A DNA stretch of 11,143 bases from CAWVWF01 sp963933885 (lineage in GTDB: Bacteria > Bacteroidota > Bacteroidia > Flavobacteriales_C > GCA-002722245). The position numbers and the translations under genes were made by a program. The notes below the pieces were generated by a model that saw only the letters and a program-made list of their open reading frames with translations, was not told the origin of the DNA and searched no databases. Where the stretch lies: positions 1 to 11,143 of the forward strand of contig CAWVWF010000115.1 of NCBI GenBank assembly GCA_963933885.1, in the 5' to 3' direction. This document shows, in pieces, positions 1 through 6,930 of the stretch (positions are counted from its first letter, which is position 1; each line of letters opens with the position of its first letter).

Positions 1-2141
1 GTTGCCACCATATATTCCAATGGGTAATATGCTTTAATATATAAACTCTGAAAACTCTCTACAGCGTAAGAAGCCGAATGCCCTTTTGAAAAAGCATAAT
101 TAGCGAAACTTTCTATTTGCGTCCACACTTGAACAACAAGCTCTTTCTTATACTGCTTCTTTTCACAATTTCTAAAGAACTTTTCCTTGATCATATCAAA
201 GTCGTTTCGCTCTCTAAACTTCCACGACATTCCTCTTCGTAATACATCAGCCTCTTCTAATGTTAAGCCGGCAAAAAAGTGCGCTACTTTTAATACATCT
301 TCTTGATATACCATTACTCCATAAGTTTCAGCCATTAATTCGGCCAACTTAGGATGAACGTATTTTTGTTTATCAGGAGAGCGAGCGCGCTCGATATACT
401 CCCGCATCATTCCTGATTTTGCTACTCCTGGTCGTATAATCGAACTCGCTGCTACCAATCCTGTGTAAGTTGTTGTTTGAAGTTTCGTTAACAACATCCT
501 CATTCCGGGCGATTCAACATAAAAACAACCGATGGCATTACCACCTTTTAATTGTTTAATAATCCCCGGATCTTTTTTTAGAAGATCTATATTATTAATG
601 TCTTTTGACAAATCAACATTGTGATTGCTTTTCACCAATGTGATGGCATCTCTTATCTTTCCTAACCCTCGCTGACTTAACACATCAAATTTATGCAACC
701 CAATATCCTCGGCTTCTTGCATACTAAATTGTGTAATAGGAACCCCTTTTGGAGGACATTCCTGAGCTGTATAAGCAAATATTGGTTGATCAGATATGAT
801 AATCCCTCCTGCATGAATTCCTAAATGGTTTGGGAAAGCTTTAATTACATTACTATATCTAATTGTTAAGTCTGATAACTTATCCATGTTTCTAGGCATA
901 GACTTTATTCGCGTTAAGAAATCAATCTCTCCTTTAGGCAAACCGAACACCTTCCCTATTTCTCTTATTGCCGATTTATTTTTGAAGGTATTGTATGTTG
1001 CCAACATCGCTGTATGATCTCTTCCATGTCGTTCAAACATATAAGCAATCACATCATCCCTATCCGTCCATGAAAAATCGAGATCAAAATCAGGTGGACT
1101 CTTCCTATGTTTATTAATAAACCTTTCGAAATACAAATCAAGATCAACCGGATCAACGTTGGTTATAGATAAACAATACGCTACCATACTGTTCGCTCCA
1201 CTCCCCCTTCCTACATAATAGTATCCTTTTCGCTCAGCATACTTCAACATATCCCAAGCAATTAAGAAGTAAGCTGTAAATCCTAATGCATGAATTGTTT
1301 CTAGCTCTTTTTCTAATCGCGCCTTGTCACTTGCTGTATGTTTTTTATACCGCTCACTAAACCCGATATAGGTTAAGGTTTGTAATTGTATATAATCACT
1401 TTGTTCCGATTCGCTATATACCTTCTTATTCTTCGGTGTCCCAAAATCAAATTGAATCGAAGAAGTCTCTAACAGGAACTGTAGGTTTCGAATTAACTTA
1501 GGATATAAATGAAACTTCATTACCAATGTATCCCATTGTTCTATTGTATCTCCAAAAGTTGCTTGCTCTTCAACAGCGAGCATACTTAATAATGTATTGT
1601 TATCTATCGCCCTTAATAAACGATGCGCATTAAAGTCTTTTTTATTCCTAAAAGTACCTGTCTGAAAAGCGATTAATCGATGCAGAGGAATATCATTATT
1701 CCGCATCACCTTACTTAATAACTGTGTTGATTTAATCCCTACAAACTCCCATGGTTTTAATGGAGCGCCTGTATATTTCTCTAGAGGGTAAATAACAAAT
1801 GAGTTTGCGAAAGAAGGTGCTTTACTAGGAAAATTTTTCTTTTGCTCAAGATGTTTAGACAAGAACCTATTCAGCTCCATAAAGCCTTCATTGTTTTGAG
1901 CAATTCCAATGAACTGTTGTTCTACTCCATTTCTGAAATCGATTCCTACTACAGGATGAATGTTGTATTTAGGCGCTAGTCTTATAAAATCCAGACAAGC
2001 GGATGTTGTGTTAATATCGGTAAGTGCAAACTTCCCCCAACCAGATTCATCTCGTTGAACAACCTTAGAAGCTTCTTCTAATAGTTCCTCTACAGAAAGA
2101 CTTCCATATCTCAGACTGTAATAAGTATGGTTATTAATCAT
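1..2141 (-). CDS. dnaE: DNA polymerase III alpha subunit-like (second, DnaE2/ImuC-type), C-terminus cut by window edge
   Basis: C-family DNA polymerase, expected to extend primers past lesions together with the DinB encoded just upstream. The frame is open from ATG 2141 to the left edge, giving 713 residues; relatives are roughly 1000 aa, so the C-terminus (rest of the fingers and the DNA- and clamp-binding parts) is missing only because of the edge. Seen: an N-terminal PHP-like domain (about 1-230), the palm motif PDFDLDF with catalytic Asp351 and Asp353, the third Asp486 in KFDVLSQRGLG, and the fingers signatures YGVMVYQEDV, EADVLRRGM and FSKGHSASYA near the edge. The PHP metal site looks degenerate: the usual HxH start reads NNHTYYSLRYG and the usual TDH reads TDIN, so no exonuclease activity is expected (inference). 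Its ATG overlaps the dinB stop as ATGA, suggesting translational coupling. The degenerate PHP site and dinB partner favour the mutagenic paralogue over the main replicative DnaE. Confidence 0.9.
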   Translation of the reverse strand, partial: MINNHTYYSLRYGSLSVEELLEEASKVVQRDESGWGKFALTDINTTSACLDFIRLAPKYNIHPVVGIDFRNGVEQQFIGIAQNNEGFMELNRFLSKHLEQKKNFPSKAPSFANSFVIYPLEKYTGAPLKPWEFVGIKSTQLLSKVMRNNDIPLHRLIAFQTGTFRNKKDFNAHRLLRAIDNNTLLSMLAVEEQATFGDTIEQWDTLVMKFHLYPKLIRNLQFLLETSSIQFDFGTPKNKKVYSESEQSDYIQLQTLTYIGFSERYKKHTASDKARLEKELETIHALGFTAYFLIAWDMLKYAERKGYYYVGRGSGANSMVAYCLSITNVDPVDLDLYFERFINKHRKSPPDFDLDFSWTDRDDVIAYMFERHGRDHTAMLATYNTFKNKSAIREIGKVFGLPKGEIDFLTRIKSMPRNMDKLSDLTIRYSNVIKAFPNHLGIHAGGIIISDQPIFAYTAQECPPKGVPITQFSMQEAEDIGLHKFDVLSQRGLGKIRDAITLVKSNHNVDLSKDINNIDLLKKDPGIIKQLKGGNAIGCFYVESPGMRMLLTKLQTTTYTGLVAASSIIRPGVAKSGMMREYIERARSPDKQKYVHPKLAELMAETYGVMVYQEDVLKVAHFFAGLTLEEADVLRRGMSWKFRERNDFDMIKEKFFRNCEKKQYKKELVVQVWTQIESFANYAFSKGHSASYAVESFQSLYIKAYYPLEYMVA

Positions 2142-3346
2142 TTCTTCTTTCCGTTAAAAGGATTAAAAGCAGTTTTACGAGGTTCCATTCCTGCAGCTCT
2201 TTTCACAGCAAAATCACCATACCTTGTATTCATCTTATCCATTGCCTGATATAACCGGATCATCTCTACCGAATCTTCAAATAAATTAATCTGGTAGTTT
2301 CCATTTACTAAATAGCTAAACTTCACCCCTACTAGCCTGATAAGCATCCGTCTGCTGTATAACTTCTTAAATAACTCTTTCACACATTTTATCAAAGTAT
2401 GATCACAGGATGAATAACTGATTCTTATTTGCTGTGTATGTGTATCAAAATTTGAATATCTAATCTTCACAGCAACACAAGCTGTTAATTGATCTTCATT
2501 TCGAAGTTGTCTTGCTAATTTCTCCGTCATCCCAATCAAAACAGATTTCAGTTTATAAACATCTATCGTATCCTCTTGGAAAGTTTGTTCCGTTGAAATT
2601 GATTTCCTTTCTGAATATGGAGCCACGGGTGCATTATCAATTCCATTGGCTTTCTTCCACAACCCTGTTCCCGGCTTCCCTAGTAATTGTGTAAATGCTT
2701 CAATCGGCATTTCTTGAATCGTTTTCACATATTCAATTCCCATCTGCCTTAATAAAGTTCCCGTTTGCTTCCCTATCATAGGAATCTTCTGAATTTCAAG
2801 CGGTGCTAGAAATGGAATTTCAGTCCCTACCTCAACCTGAAATTGTCCGTTTGGCTTTCCTTCGTTCGTTGCAATTTTAGCAACTGTTTTATTCACCGAT
2901 AAACCGAAAGAAATTGGCAGTCCGGATTCTCTAATAATCTTCTCTTTTAATTCACATGTAAACTGATAGGTTCCAAAGAAACGATCCATTCCAGATAGGT
3001 CAATATAAAACTCATCTATAGACGTTTTTTCATACAGCGGAACTTCACTCGCTACAATATCAGTAATCACATTAGAGTAATAACTATACTGATCCATATC
3101 TCCTCTAACCTGAATCAATTCGGAACACAAGCGCCTAGCCAATTTCATAGGCATTCCTGAGCGCACACCAAACGTACGTGCTTCGTAACTACAAGATGCT
3201 ACAACACCTCTATCACCTTTCCCTCCAATAACAACTGGCTTTCCCTTCAATGCACTATTTTGTAATAACTCCACCGATACGAAGAAGCTATCTAAATCAA
3301 AATGCGATATTATTCTACTATCTAACACTGATAAGATTATTGTCAA
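2138..3346 (-). CDS. dinB: DNA polymerase IV (Y-family translesion polymerase)
   Basis: Y-family polymerase for synthesis across damaged bases; complete at 402 aa. Seen: HFDLDSFFVSVE with catalytic Asp17 and steric-gate Phe22, then KTSIDEFYIDLSG with the SIDE acidic pair Asp111/Glu112, SVNKTVAKIATNEGKPNGQ (about 150-168) of the palm, a helix-hairpin-helix thumb near 185-225, and the little-finger domain about 245-345. QINLF at 352-356 fits the sliding-clamp binding consensus QLxLF. The start is not ATG: an in-frame TAA lies directly upstream (3349-3347), so the options are TTG 3346 or GTG 3328 (codon 7), both upstream of the conserved core; no clear ribosome site separates them. It overlaps the downstream dnaE by 4 bases. 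No lexA-like gene and no LexA box I could recognise lies in the 454 bases upstream, so SOS control is only an expectation. An ImuB-like, partly non-catalytic role is unlikely because the acidic residues are intact. Confidence 0.93.
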   Translation of the reverse strand: MTIILSVLDSRIISHFDLDSFFVSVELLQNSALKGKPVVIGGKGDRGVVASCSYEARTFGVRSGMPMKLARRLCSELIQVRGDMDQYSYYSNVITDIVASEVPLYEKTSIDEFYIDLSGMDRFFGTYQFTCELKEKIIRESGLPISFGLSVNKTVAKIATNEGKPNGQFQVEVGTEIPFLAPLEIQKIPMIGKQTGTLLRQMGIEYVKTIQEMPIEAFTQLLGKPGTGLWKKANGIDNAPVAPYSERKSISTEQTFQEDTIDVYKLKSVLIGMTEKLARQLRNEDQLTACVAVKIRYSNFDTHTQQIRISYSSCDHTLIKCVKELFKKLYSRRMLIRLVGVKFSYLVNGNYQINLFEDSVEMIRLYQAMDKMNTRYGDFAVKRAAGMEPRKTAFNPFNGKKK

Positions 3347-3498
3347 TTAAAAGATTTATAATTTATCAAAACATTAATTAGTATCCTATTTAATTTTGAT
3401 TTTTATTGAAAGTTTATTTCAACAATTTGTATTTTTTGTTGAGAGGGAAATATGATTAGAAATAAAATGGTTGAGATAGATTCAATGATTACCAATAC
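3347..3498. other. AT-rich leader region upstream of dinB, no gene
   Basis: This part of the 454-base gene-free interval lies directly upstream of dinB and should hold its promoter. I see no exact TAnnTTTG element on the minus strand; the nearest is TAATGTTTTG, which has one extra base in the spacer and no well-placed TTG upstream. No LexA-type palindrome was recognised. The rest of the interval (3499-3800) holds the REP-like pair, the microsatellite and the aldolase terminator listed separately. Confidence 0.5.
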
Positions 3499-3542
3499 TG
3501 CTTAGCGAGACGTCTAGATTCCTGCCTTCGCAGGAATGACAA
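3499..3542. repeat. REP-like palindromic repeat, copy A
   Basis: A 44-base unit whose core is a perfect hairpin, ATTCCTGC-cttc-GCAGGAAT (8-bp stem, 4-base loop, 3518-3537), preceded by a TCTAG-containing arm and followed by GACAA. Its reverse complement occurs again at 3670-3713 with only 2 mismatches in 44. From general knowledge, short elements built on ATTCCTGC/GCAGGAAT hairpins are scattered between genes in many bacterial genomes and behave like REP elements, probably mobilised in trans by Y1 (RAYT-type) transposases. No such transposase is in this window. Confidence 0.75.
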
Positions 3543-3559
3543 ATACACAAGTGTATTTG
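3540..3559. repeat. Small perfect palindrome
   Basis: CAAATACAC-AA-GTGTATTTG: a 9-bp perfect stem with a 2-base centre, starting on the last bases of REP-like copy A. There is no T-run after it, so it does not look like a terminator. It may be part of the repeat element or an operator-like site; the sequence alone does not decide. Confidence 0.55.
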
Positions 3560-3562
3560 CAT

Positions 3563-3586
3563 TATGTATGTATGTATGTATGTATG
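3563..3586. repeat. TATG tetranucleotide microsatellite, 6 copies
   Basis: Six perfect tandem copies of TATG lie in the spacer between the two REP-like units. Such tracts change length by slipped-strand mispairing. It is in no reading frame I would call a gene and is over 200 bases upstream of dinB, so a phase-variation role is not evident. Confidence 0.9.
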
Positions 3587-3669
3587 GAATTATGCAATAT
3601 CATCAGTTTAACTCAGAAGCATTTCAACTTACAAATAGGCTCATCACATCATTAAACTATTGCTAAATC

Positions 3670-3713
3670 TTGTCATTCCTGCGAAGGCAGGAATCTAGAC
3701 GCCTCGCTGAGCA
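3670..3713. repeat. REP-like palindromic repeat, copy B (inverted relative to A)
   Basis: Inverted copy of the unit at 3499-3542, 42 of 44 bases identical, with the same hairpin core (3675-3694). A 127-base spacer separates the two, so 3499-3713 could fold into a long 44-bp stem. Copy B is also bracketed by a further short inverted pair, GCTAAATCT at 3662-3670 and AGATTTTAGC at 3717-3726 (one bulged base), which copy A lacks. No target-site duplication is visible around the pair. Confidence 0.75.
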
Positions 3714-3740
3714 ACTAGATTTTAGCTCAAAATAAGGCAC

Positions 3741-3774
3741 AAAAAAAAGCCTTAAGTAAAACTTAAGGCTTTTT
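3741..3774 (-). terminator. Intrinsic terminator of the aldolase gene
   Basis: A perfect 13-bp inverted repeat (arms 3744-3756 and 3762-3774, core AAGCCTTAAG) with a 5-base loop. On the minus strand it is followed by a run of 8 T (3748-3741, partly inside the stem). It begins 27 bases after the aldolase stop codon. The other arm also ends in 5 T, so weak activity in the plus direction is possible. It insulates dinB from aldolase transcription. Confidence 0.9.
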
Positions 3775-3800
3775 AATATTATGTTTTAAATAAGCTAGGC

Positions 3801-4889
3801 TTATTTGAAATGCTTCATTGTACCAACGTTGTTCAATTCAGCAAATGCTTGCTTCAATCTATCGTTGAAAGAAAGCTCAGCTTTTCTTAACCAAACTCTT
3901 GGGTCATAATTTTTCTTGTTTGGAGAATCAGCACCAGTTGGGTTACCAATTTGTCCTTGTAAGAAATCTTTATTTTCCTCGTAATAACCTCTAATTCCAT
4001 CCCAGAATGCCCACTGTAAATCAGTATCGATATTCATTTTAACAGAACCATAAGAAATAGCTTCTTCGATTTCAGCAGCAGAAGATCCAGATCCACCATG
4101 GAATACAAAATCAACTGGCTTATCACCTAAACCATATTTCTCTTCTAAGAATTTCTGAGAGTTATCTAATATTTTTGGAGTTAACTTAACGTTACCTGGC
4201 TTATAAACACCATGAACATTTCCAAAAGCAGCAGCAACAGTAAATTTGTTAGAAACTTTCATTAACTCATCATAAGCATATGCTACCTCTTCAGGTTGAG
4301 TATATAATTTAGATTCGTCGATATCAGAGTTATCAACTCCATCTTCTTCTCCTCCTGTAATTCCTAATTCAATTTCTAAAGTCATACCCATTTTAGACAT
4401 TCTGTCTAAGTATCTCTTACAAATCTCCATGTTTTCTTCTAAAGACTCTTCAGAAAGATCAATCATGTGAGAAGAGAACAATGGAACACCGTGAGCTTTA
4501 TAAAAATCTTCACCAGCATCTAACAAACCGTCGATCCAAGGTAATAATTTCTTTGCAGCGTGATCAGTATGTAAAATTGCAGTAGCACCGTATTTGTCAG
4601 CCATGTTCCAAACATGGTGAGCTCCAGCAACTCCACCAGCGATAGCTGATGCTTCACCTGCGTTACTTAAACCTTTACCAGCAATAAATTGAGCACCTCC
4701 GTTAGAGAATTGAACAATAACTGGAGAATCAAGATCTGCAGCAGTTTCTAATACACCGTTAATACTGTTAGAACTAACAACGTTTACACCTGGTAAAGCA
4801 AACTTATTTGCCTTAGCAACTCTGAATATTTCTTGTACTCCATCACCAGTAATTACACCAGATCCAATTTTTGTAGCAGTTTCACTCAT
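3801..4889 (-). CDS. fbaA: Fructose-bisphosphate aldolase, class II
   Basis: Zinc-dependent aldolase of glycolysis and gluconeogenesis, cleaving fructose 1,6-bisphosphate to glyceraldehyde 3-phosphate and dihydroxyacetone phosphate in the cytoplasm. At 362 aa it matches the usual length of the long (type A) class II enzymes, about 358 aa. Seen, with numbering that coincides with E. coli FbaA: HTDH with catalytic Asp109 and zinc ligand His110, Glu174 in LEIELG, the loop Glu181/Glu182, zinc ligands His226 (NVHGVY) and His264 (FHGGSGSS), and NIDTD with Asn286 and Asp288 for substrate binding. The start is ATG 4889, preceded by a weak TAAG. It is monocistronic: a strong terminator follows, and the upstream gene is divergent across about 90 bases. 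Nothing appears missing or unusual. Confidence 0.97.
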   Translation of the reverse strand: MSETATKIGSGVITGDGVQEIFRVAKANKFALPGVNVVSSNSINGVLETAADLDSPVIVQFSNGGAQFIAGKGLSNAGEASAIAGGVAGAHHVWNMADKYGATAILHTDHAAKKLLPWIDGLLDAGEDFYKAHGVPLFSSHMIDLSEESLEENMEICKRYLDRMSKMGMTLEIELGITGGEEDGVDNSDIDESKLYTQPEEVAYAYDELMKVSNKFTVAAAFGNVHGVYKPGNVKLTPKILDNSQKFLEEKYGLGDKPVDFVFHGGSGSSAAEIEEAISYGSVKMNIDTDLQWAFWDGIRGYYEENKDFLQGQIGNPTGADSPNKKNYDPRVWLRKAELSFNDRLKQAFAELNNVGTMKHFK

Positions 4890-4964
4890 CTTATATGTTT
4901 ATTTTGAATTGAATTGCGAAAATAAGAAATTATCATTTAAATGTCTAGCTTTCTCTCAATTGAT

Positions 4965-4972
4965 TACTTTTG
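4965..4972 (+). promoter_or_regulatory. Bacteroidota -7 promoter element, near-leaderless start
   Basis: TACTTTTG is an exact match to TAnnTTTG, the -7 consensus of Bacteroidota primary sigma promoters. It ends only 6 bases before the ATG at 4979, so transcription should begin at or within a few bases of the start codon. The -33 TTG is not present at standard spacing; ATG at 4941-4943 (21-base spacer) is the nearest substitute. Confidence 0.55.
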
Positions 4973-4978
4973 TATTTA

Positions 4979-5440
4979 ATGTGGAGCAAAGAAGAAGCTA
5001 GAAAAAAGAGGGTTAGGTTTTTTACCAATTTCGGTATTTACATGAAAAAACACGCCGAACTATCTGAAAACAAAATCAGATGGGTGAACTACCGAACGGG
5101 TGTTAGCGCTGTAAGATTCAAGATTGAAGCTGATAATAAAAAGACTTGCGTTGCTATAGATATCATTCATCCTGATGAAGGTGTAATGCAATTATTTTAT
5201 GAGCAATTCCAGGAATTTAAAACGATGCTTCAAAGTGATATGGATGAACTTACTTGGGAAGAAGCGCATTATAACGCTACCGGACAAATGAATATGAGGA
5301 TATTCACTGAAATGGATACACTCAGCATGAACAATGAAGAACACTGGGGTGATTTATTCAGATTTTATGAAAAAAACATGCTCGCATTACATGAATTTTG
5401 GGAAAACTCAAAAGACATATTTATAGATTTAGAAAATTAA
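4979..5440 (+). CDS. DUF4268-like protein of unknown function
   Basis: A 153-aa soluble protein with no signal peptide or membrane segment. I recognise the pattern of the DUF4268 family common in Bacteroidota: an N-terminal WSKEEARKKRVRFFTNFG, then a beta-rich middle (VRFKIEADNKKTCVAIDI, HPDEGVMQLFYEQF) and a C-terminal helix with the aromatic run FRFYEKNMLALHEFW. The family has no established function that I know of; some members carry the domain alone, as here. The frame opens earlier at TTG 4970, but ATG 4979 is chosen because SKEEA is the conserved beginning and because the TACTTTTG promoter element overlaps the TTG. It is followed after 12 bases by the WD40 gene, so the two are probably co-transcribed. 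The family call rests on remembered sequence patterns, not a search. Confidence 0.75.
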   Translation: MWSKEEARKKRVRFFTNFGIYMKKHAELSENKIRWVNYRTGVSAVRFKIEADNKKTCVAIDIIHPDEGVMQLFYEQFQEFKTMLQSDMDELTWEEAHYNATGQMNMRIFTEMDTLSMNNEEHWGDLFRFYEKNMLALHEFWENSKDIFIDLEN

Positions 5441-5452
5441 AAGTAAGATATT

Positions 5453-6340
5453 TTGTTTCAACTCAGCCATAAATACAAACAGCATTCAGCACCTTTATAC
5501 GCAATCGAATTCAGCGAAAAACTAAATTTACTTTTCACTGGTGGTGGAGATAAAGTTGTTGCTTCTTGGGATTTAGAGAAGCAAGAGAATACGCCTTTTA
5601 GTATTAAAACTAATTCTGCAGTTCTTAATTTAAACATCATCAACGAACAACATTTGTTTATTGGATTGTTTAATGGGAACTTTCACATCATTGACATTGA
5701 TTCAAGAAAAGAGATTAAATTCTTCCCCTATCACAAGTCTGGTGTTTTCAGTACTGCCCTAGTGAAAGAACATAACTTGTTATTTGTTGGTTCCGGTGAT
5801 GGAACAATTTCTATTTGGGATGCAACTGAATATAAACTGATTCAAAATTATAAAATCAGCGAAGGAAAAATCAGAGCAATTCAACAAGTTAACGATGCTG
5901 TTTATATAGGAACTTCTGAAGGAGATTTAATTAAAATAGAGTGTTCTGATTTATCAGTTGCCACTAAAGTGAGCCAACATACCTCTTCTATTTACTGTTT
6001 ATCAAAACATAAAGAAAAGAATGCATTACTAATTGGTGATAAAGAAGCTCACCTATCCGTTTATGATGTGGTAAAGAATACTATCACGGTTTCTATTCCT
6101 GCTCACAATTGGCCTATCTATGGAATTGAATGGATAGGAACGGATGTTTTCGCAACTTGTAGTAGAGATAAAATTGTTAAGATTTGGGATGCTAAGAAAT
6201 TGGAAGTAATTCAACGATTATCTTTCCCTGATCACAAAGGACATCTGAACTCAATTAACAATCTAAAATATTGTGAAGCAAAGAAGCTTTTGATATCTAT
6301 TGGTGATGATAAACAGATTTGTGTTTGGGAAATGAAATAG
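5453..6340 (+). CDS. WD40 repeat protein, seven-bladed propeller
   Basis: A 295-aa cytoplasmic protein made almost wholly of WD40 repeats, without signal peptide or extra domain. Seven repeats can be counted by their end motifs: SWD (38-40), IID (79-81), IWD (121-123), KIE (161-163), VYD (203-205), IWD (244-246) and VWE (291-293), enough to close one seven-bladed beta propeller. Such proteins are interaction scaffolds; no partner or reaction can be read from the sequence. The start must be non-ATG: an in-frame TAA is at 5444-5446, TTG 5453 is the best candidate (ATT 5450 is the alternative), and no in-frame ATG occurs until the last residues. It lies 12 bases after the DUF4268-like stop, so translation may depend on coupling to it. 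The gene end converges with the next minus-strand gene with only 7 bases between stops and no visible terminator. Confidence 0.88.
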   Translation: MFQLSHKYKQHSAPLYAIEFSEKLNLLFTGGGDKVVASWDLEKQENTPFSIKTNSAVLNLNIINEQHLFIGLFNGNFHIIDIDSRKEIKFFPYHKSGVFSTALVKEHNLLFVGSGDGTISIWDATEYKLIQNYKISEGKIRAIQQVNDAVYIGTSEGDLIKIECSDLSVATKVSQHTSSIYCLSKHKEKNALLIGDKEAHLSVYDVVKNTITVSIPAHNWPIYGIEWIGTDVFATCSRDKIVKIWDAKKLEVIQRLSFPDHKGHLNSINNLKYCEAKKLLISIGDDKQICVWEMK

Positions 6341-6347
6341 TTTCAGG

Positions 6348-6833
6348 CTACTCAAAATACTTGTGGTTATATGAAATCGAAATTTGATGAAAACCACTTA
6401 GCTTATTTTGAATTTTATAAACTGTCCAGTTATATCCATAATTCAAAGATATAGCGCCAAGAAGAGTAACTCCTATCTCAGGTCTTATTATTAGATTGCT
6501 TTCATTACCAAAGTCATTAAGGTTAACAACTGAAGTTTTTAGCTCAAGAAAAACGAAGTTATACTCATACCCTATAACAGGCCCCATAGAGAAATCAGAT
6601 AAAAAATCAACAAAGAAATTATCATTAGCATATCCACCACGCTCTTGCTCATAAACACACAACTTCTCATGCAAGAACATATAACTTACTTCAGCCTTGA
6701 TATTATTCTTTCCAAAGTTATAACCTAATACAACCTCTGGATATTTATAGAAATCTGATTGAGAAAAACTAAATAACGGTAAAGTTAATATTGCTAGAAC
6801 TAGCTGAAGCTTTAAAGCGCTGAATCTTATCAT
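6348..6833 (-). CDS. Small exported beta-rich protein, possible outer-membrane barrel
   Basis: A 161-aa protein I do not recognise as a named family. Residues 1-25 form a clear signal peptide (basic start, hydrophobic LVLAILTLPLF, then SFSQ as cleavage site). The mature part alternates short aromatic and hydrophobic beta strands with turns (EVVLGYNFG, AEVSYMFL, MGPVIGYEYNFVFLEL, AISLNYGYNWTVY, QISISYNHKYF), the look of a small outer-membrane barrel of about eight strands. The start ATG 6833 is set by the signal peptide and by a promoter element just upstream. It does not end in the classical terminal Phe but in YFE. The tail-to-tail neighbour is the WD40 gene; the broken universal stress gene lies upstream on the same strand, about 100 bases away. 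Confidence 0.7.
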   Translation of the reverse strand: MIRFSALKLQLVLAILTLPLFSFSQSDFYKYPEVVLGYNFGKNNIKAEVSYMFLHEKLCVYEQERGGYANDNFFVDFLSDFSMGPVIGYEYNFVFLELKTSVVNLNDFGNESNLIIRPEIGVTLLGAISLNYGYNWTVYKIQNKLSGFHQISISYNHKYFE

Positions 6834-6837
6834 ACTT

Positions 6838-6845
6838 CAAAACTA
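6838..6845 (-). promoter_or_regulatory. Bacteroidota -7 promoter element, near-leaderless start
   Basis: TAGTTTTG on the minus strand exactly fits TAnnTTTG and ends 4 bases before ATG 6833. A TTA (instead of TTG) lies 21 bases upstream as a possible -33 element. The placement predicts a leaderless or nearly leaderless mRNA. Confidence 0.55.
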
Positions 6846-6930
6846 AAAACGATTGAGCTATTGTAGTAATTGAATACAACAATTTATAATAGCCTTTTTG
6901 TGAAAATCGCAACGAAACAATAAAGCCAAT

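Noticed and set aside
2512..2694. Open plus-strand frame of 60 codons opposite dinB
   Set aside because: It lies wholly inside the well-supported dinB gene on the other strand and shows no protein-like features.
3341..3346. TTGACA at the dinB start resembling a sigma-70 -35 box
   Set aside because: It is the TTG start codon and next codon, and Bacteroidota promoters use TTG / TAnnTTTG rather than the E. coli form.
3563..3586. TATG repeats as the start of a CRISPR-like or tandem-repeat array
   Set aside because: The unit is only 4 bases with no spacers; it is a simple microsatellite.
4917..4924. TATTTTCG on the minus strand as a promoter element for the aldolase
   Set aside because: One mismatch to TAnnTTTG and no TTG at suitable spacing; too weak to list.
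5458..5643. Minus-strand frame of 61 codons opposite the WD40 gene
   Set aside because: Antisense shadow; the WD40 frame is clearly coding through this interval.
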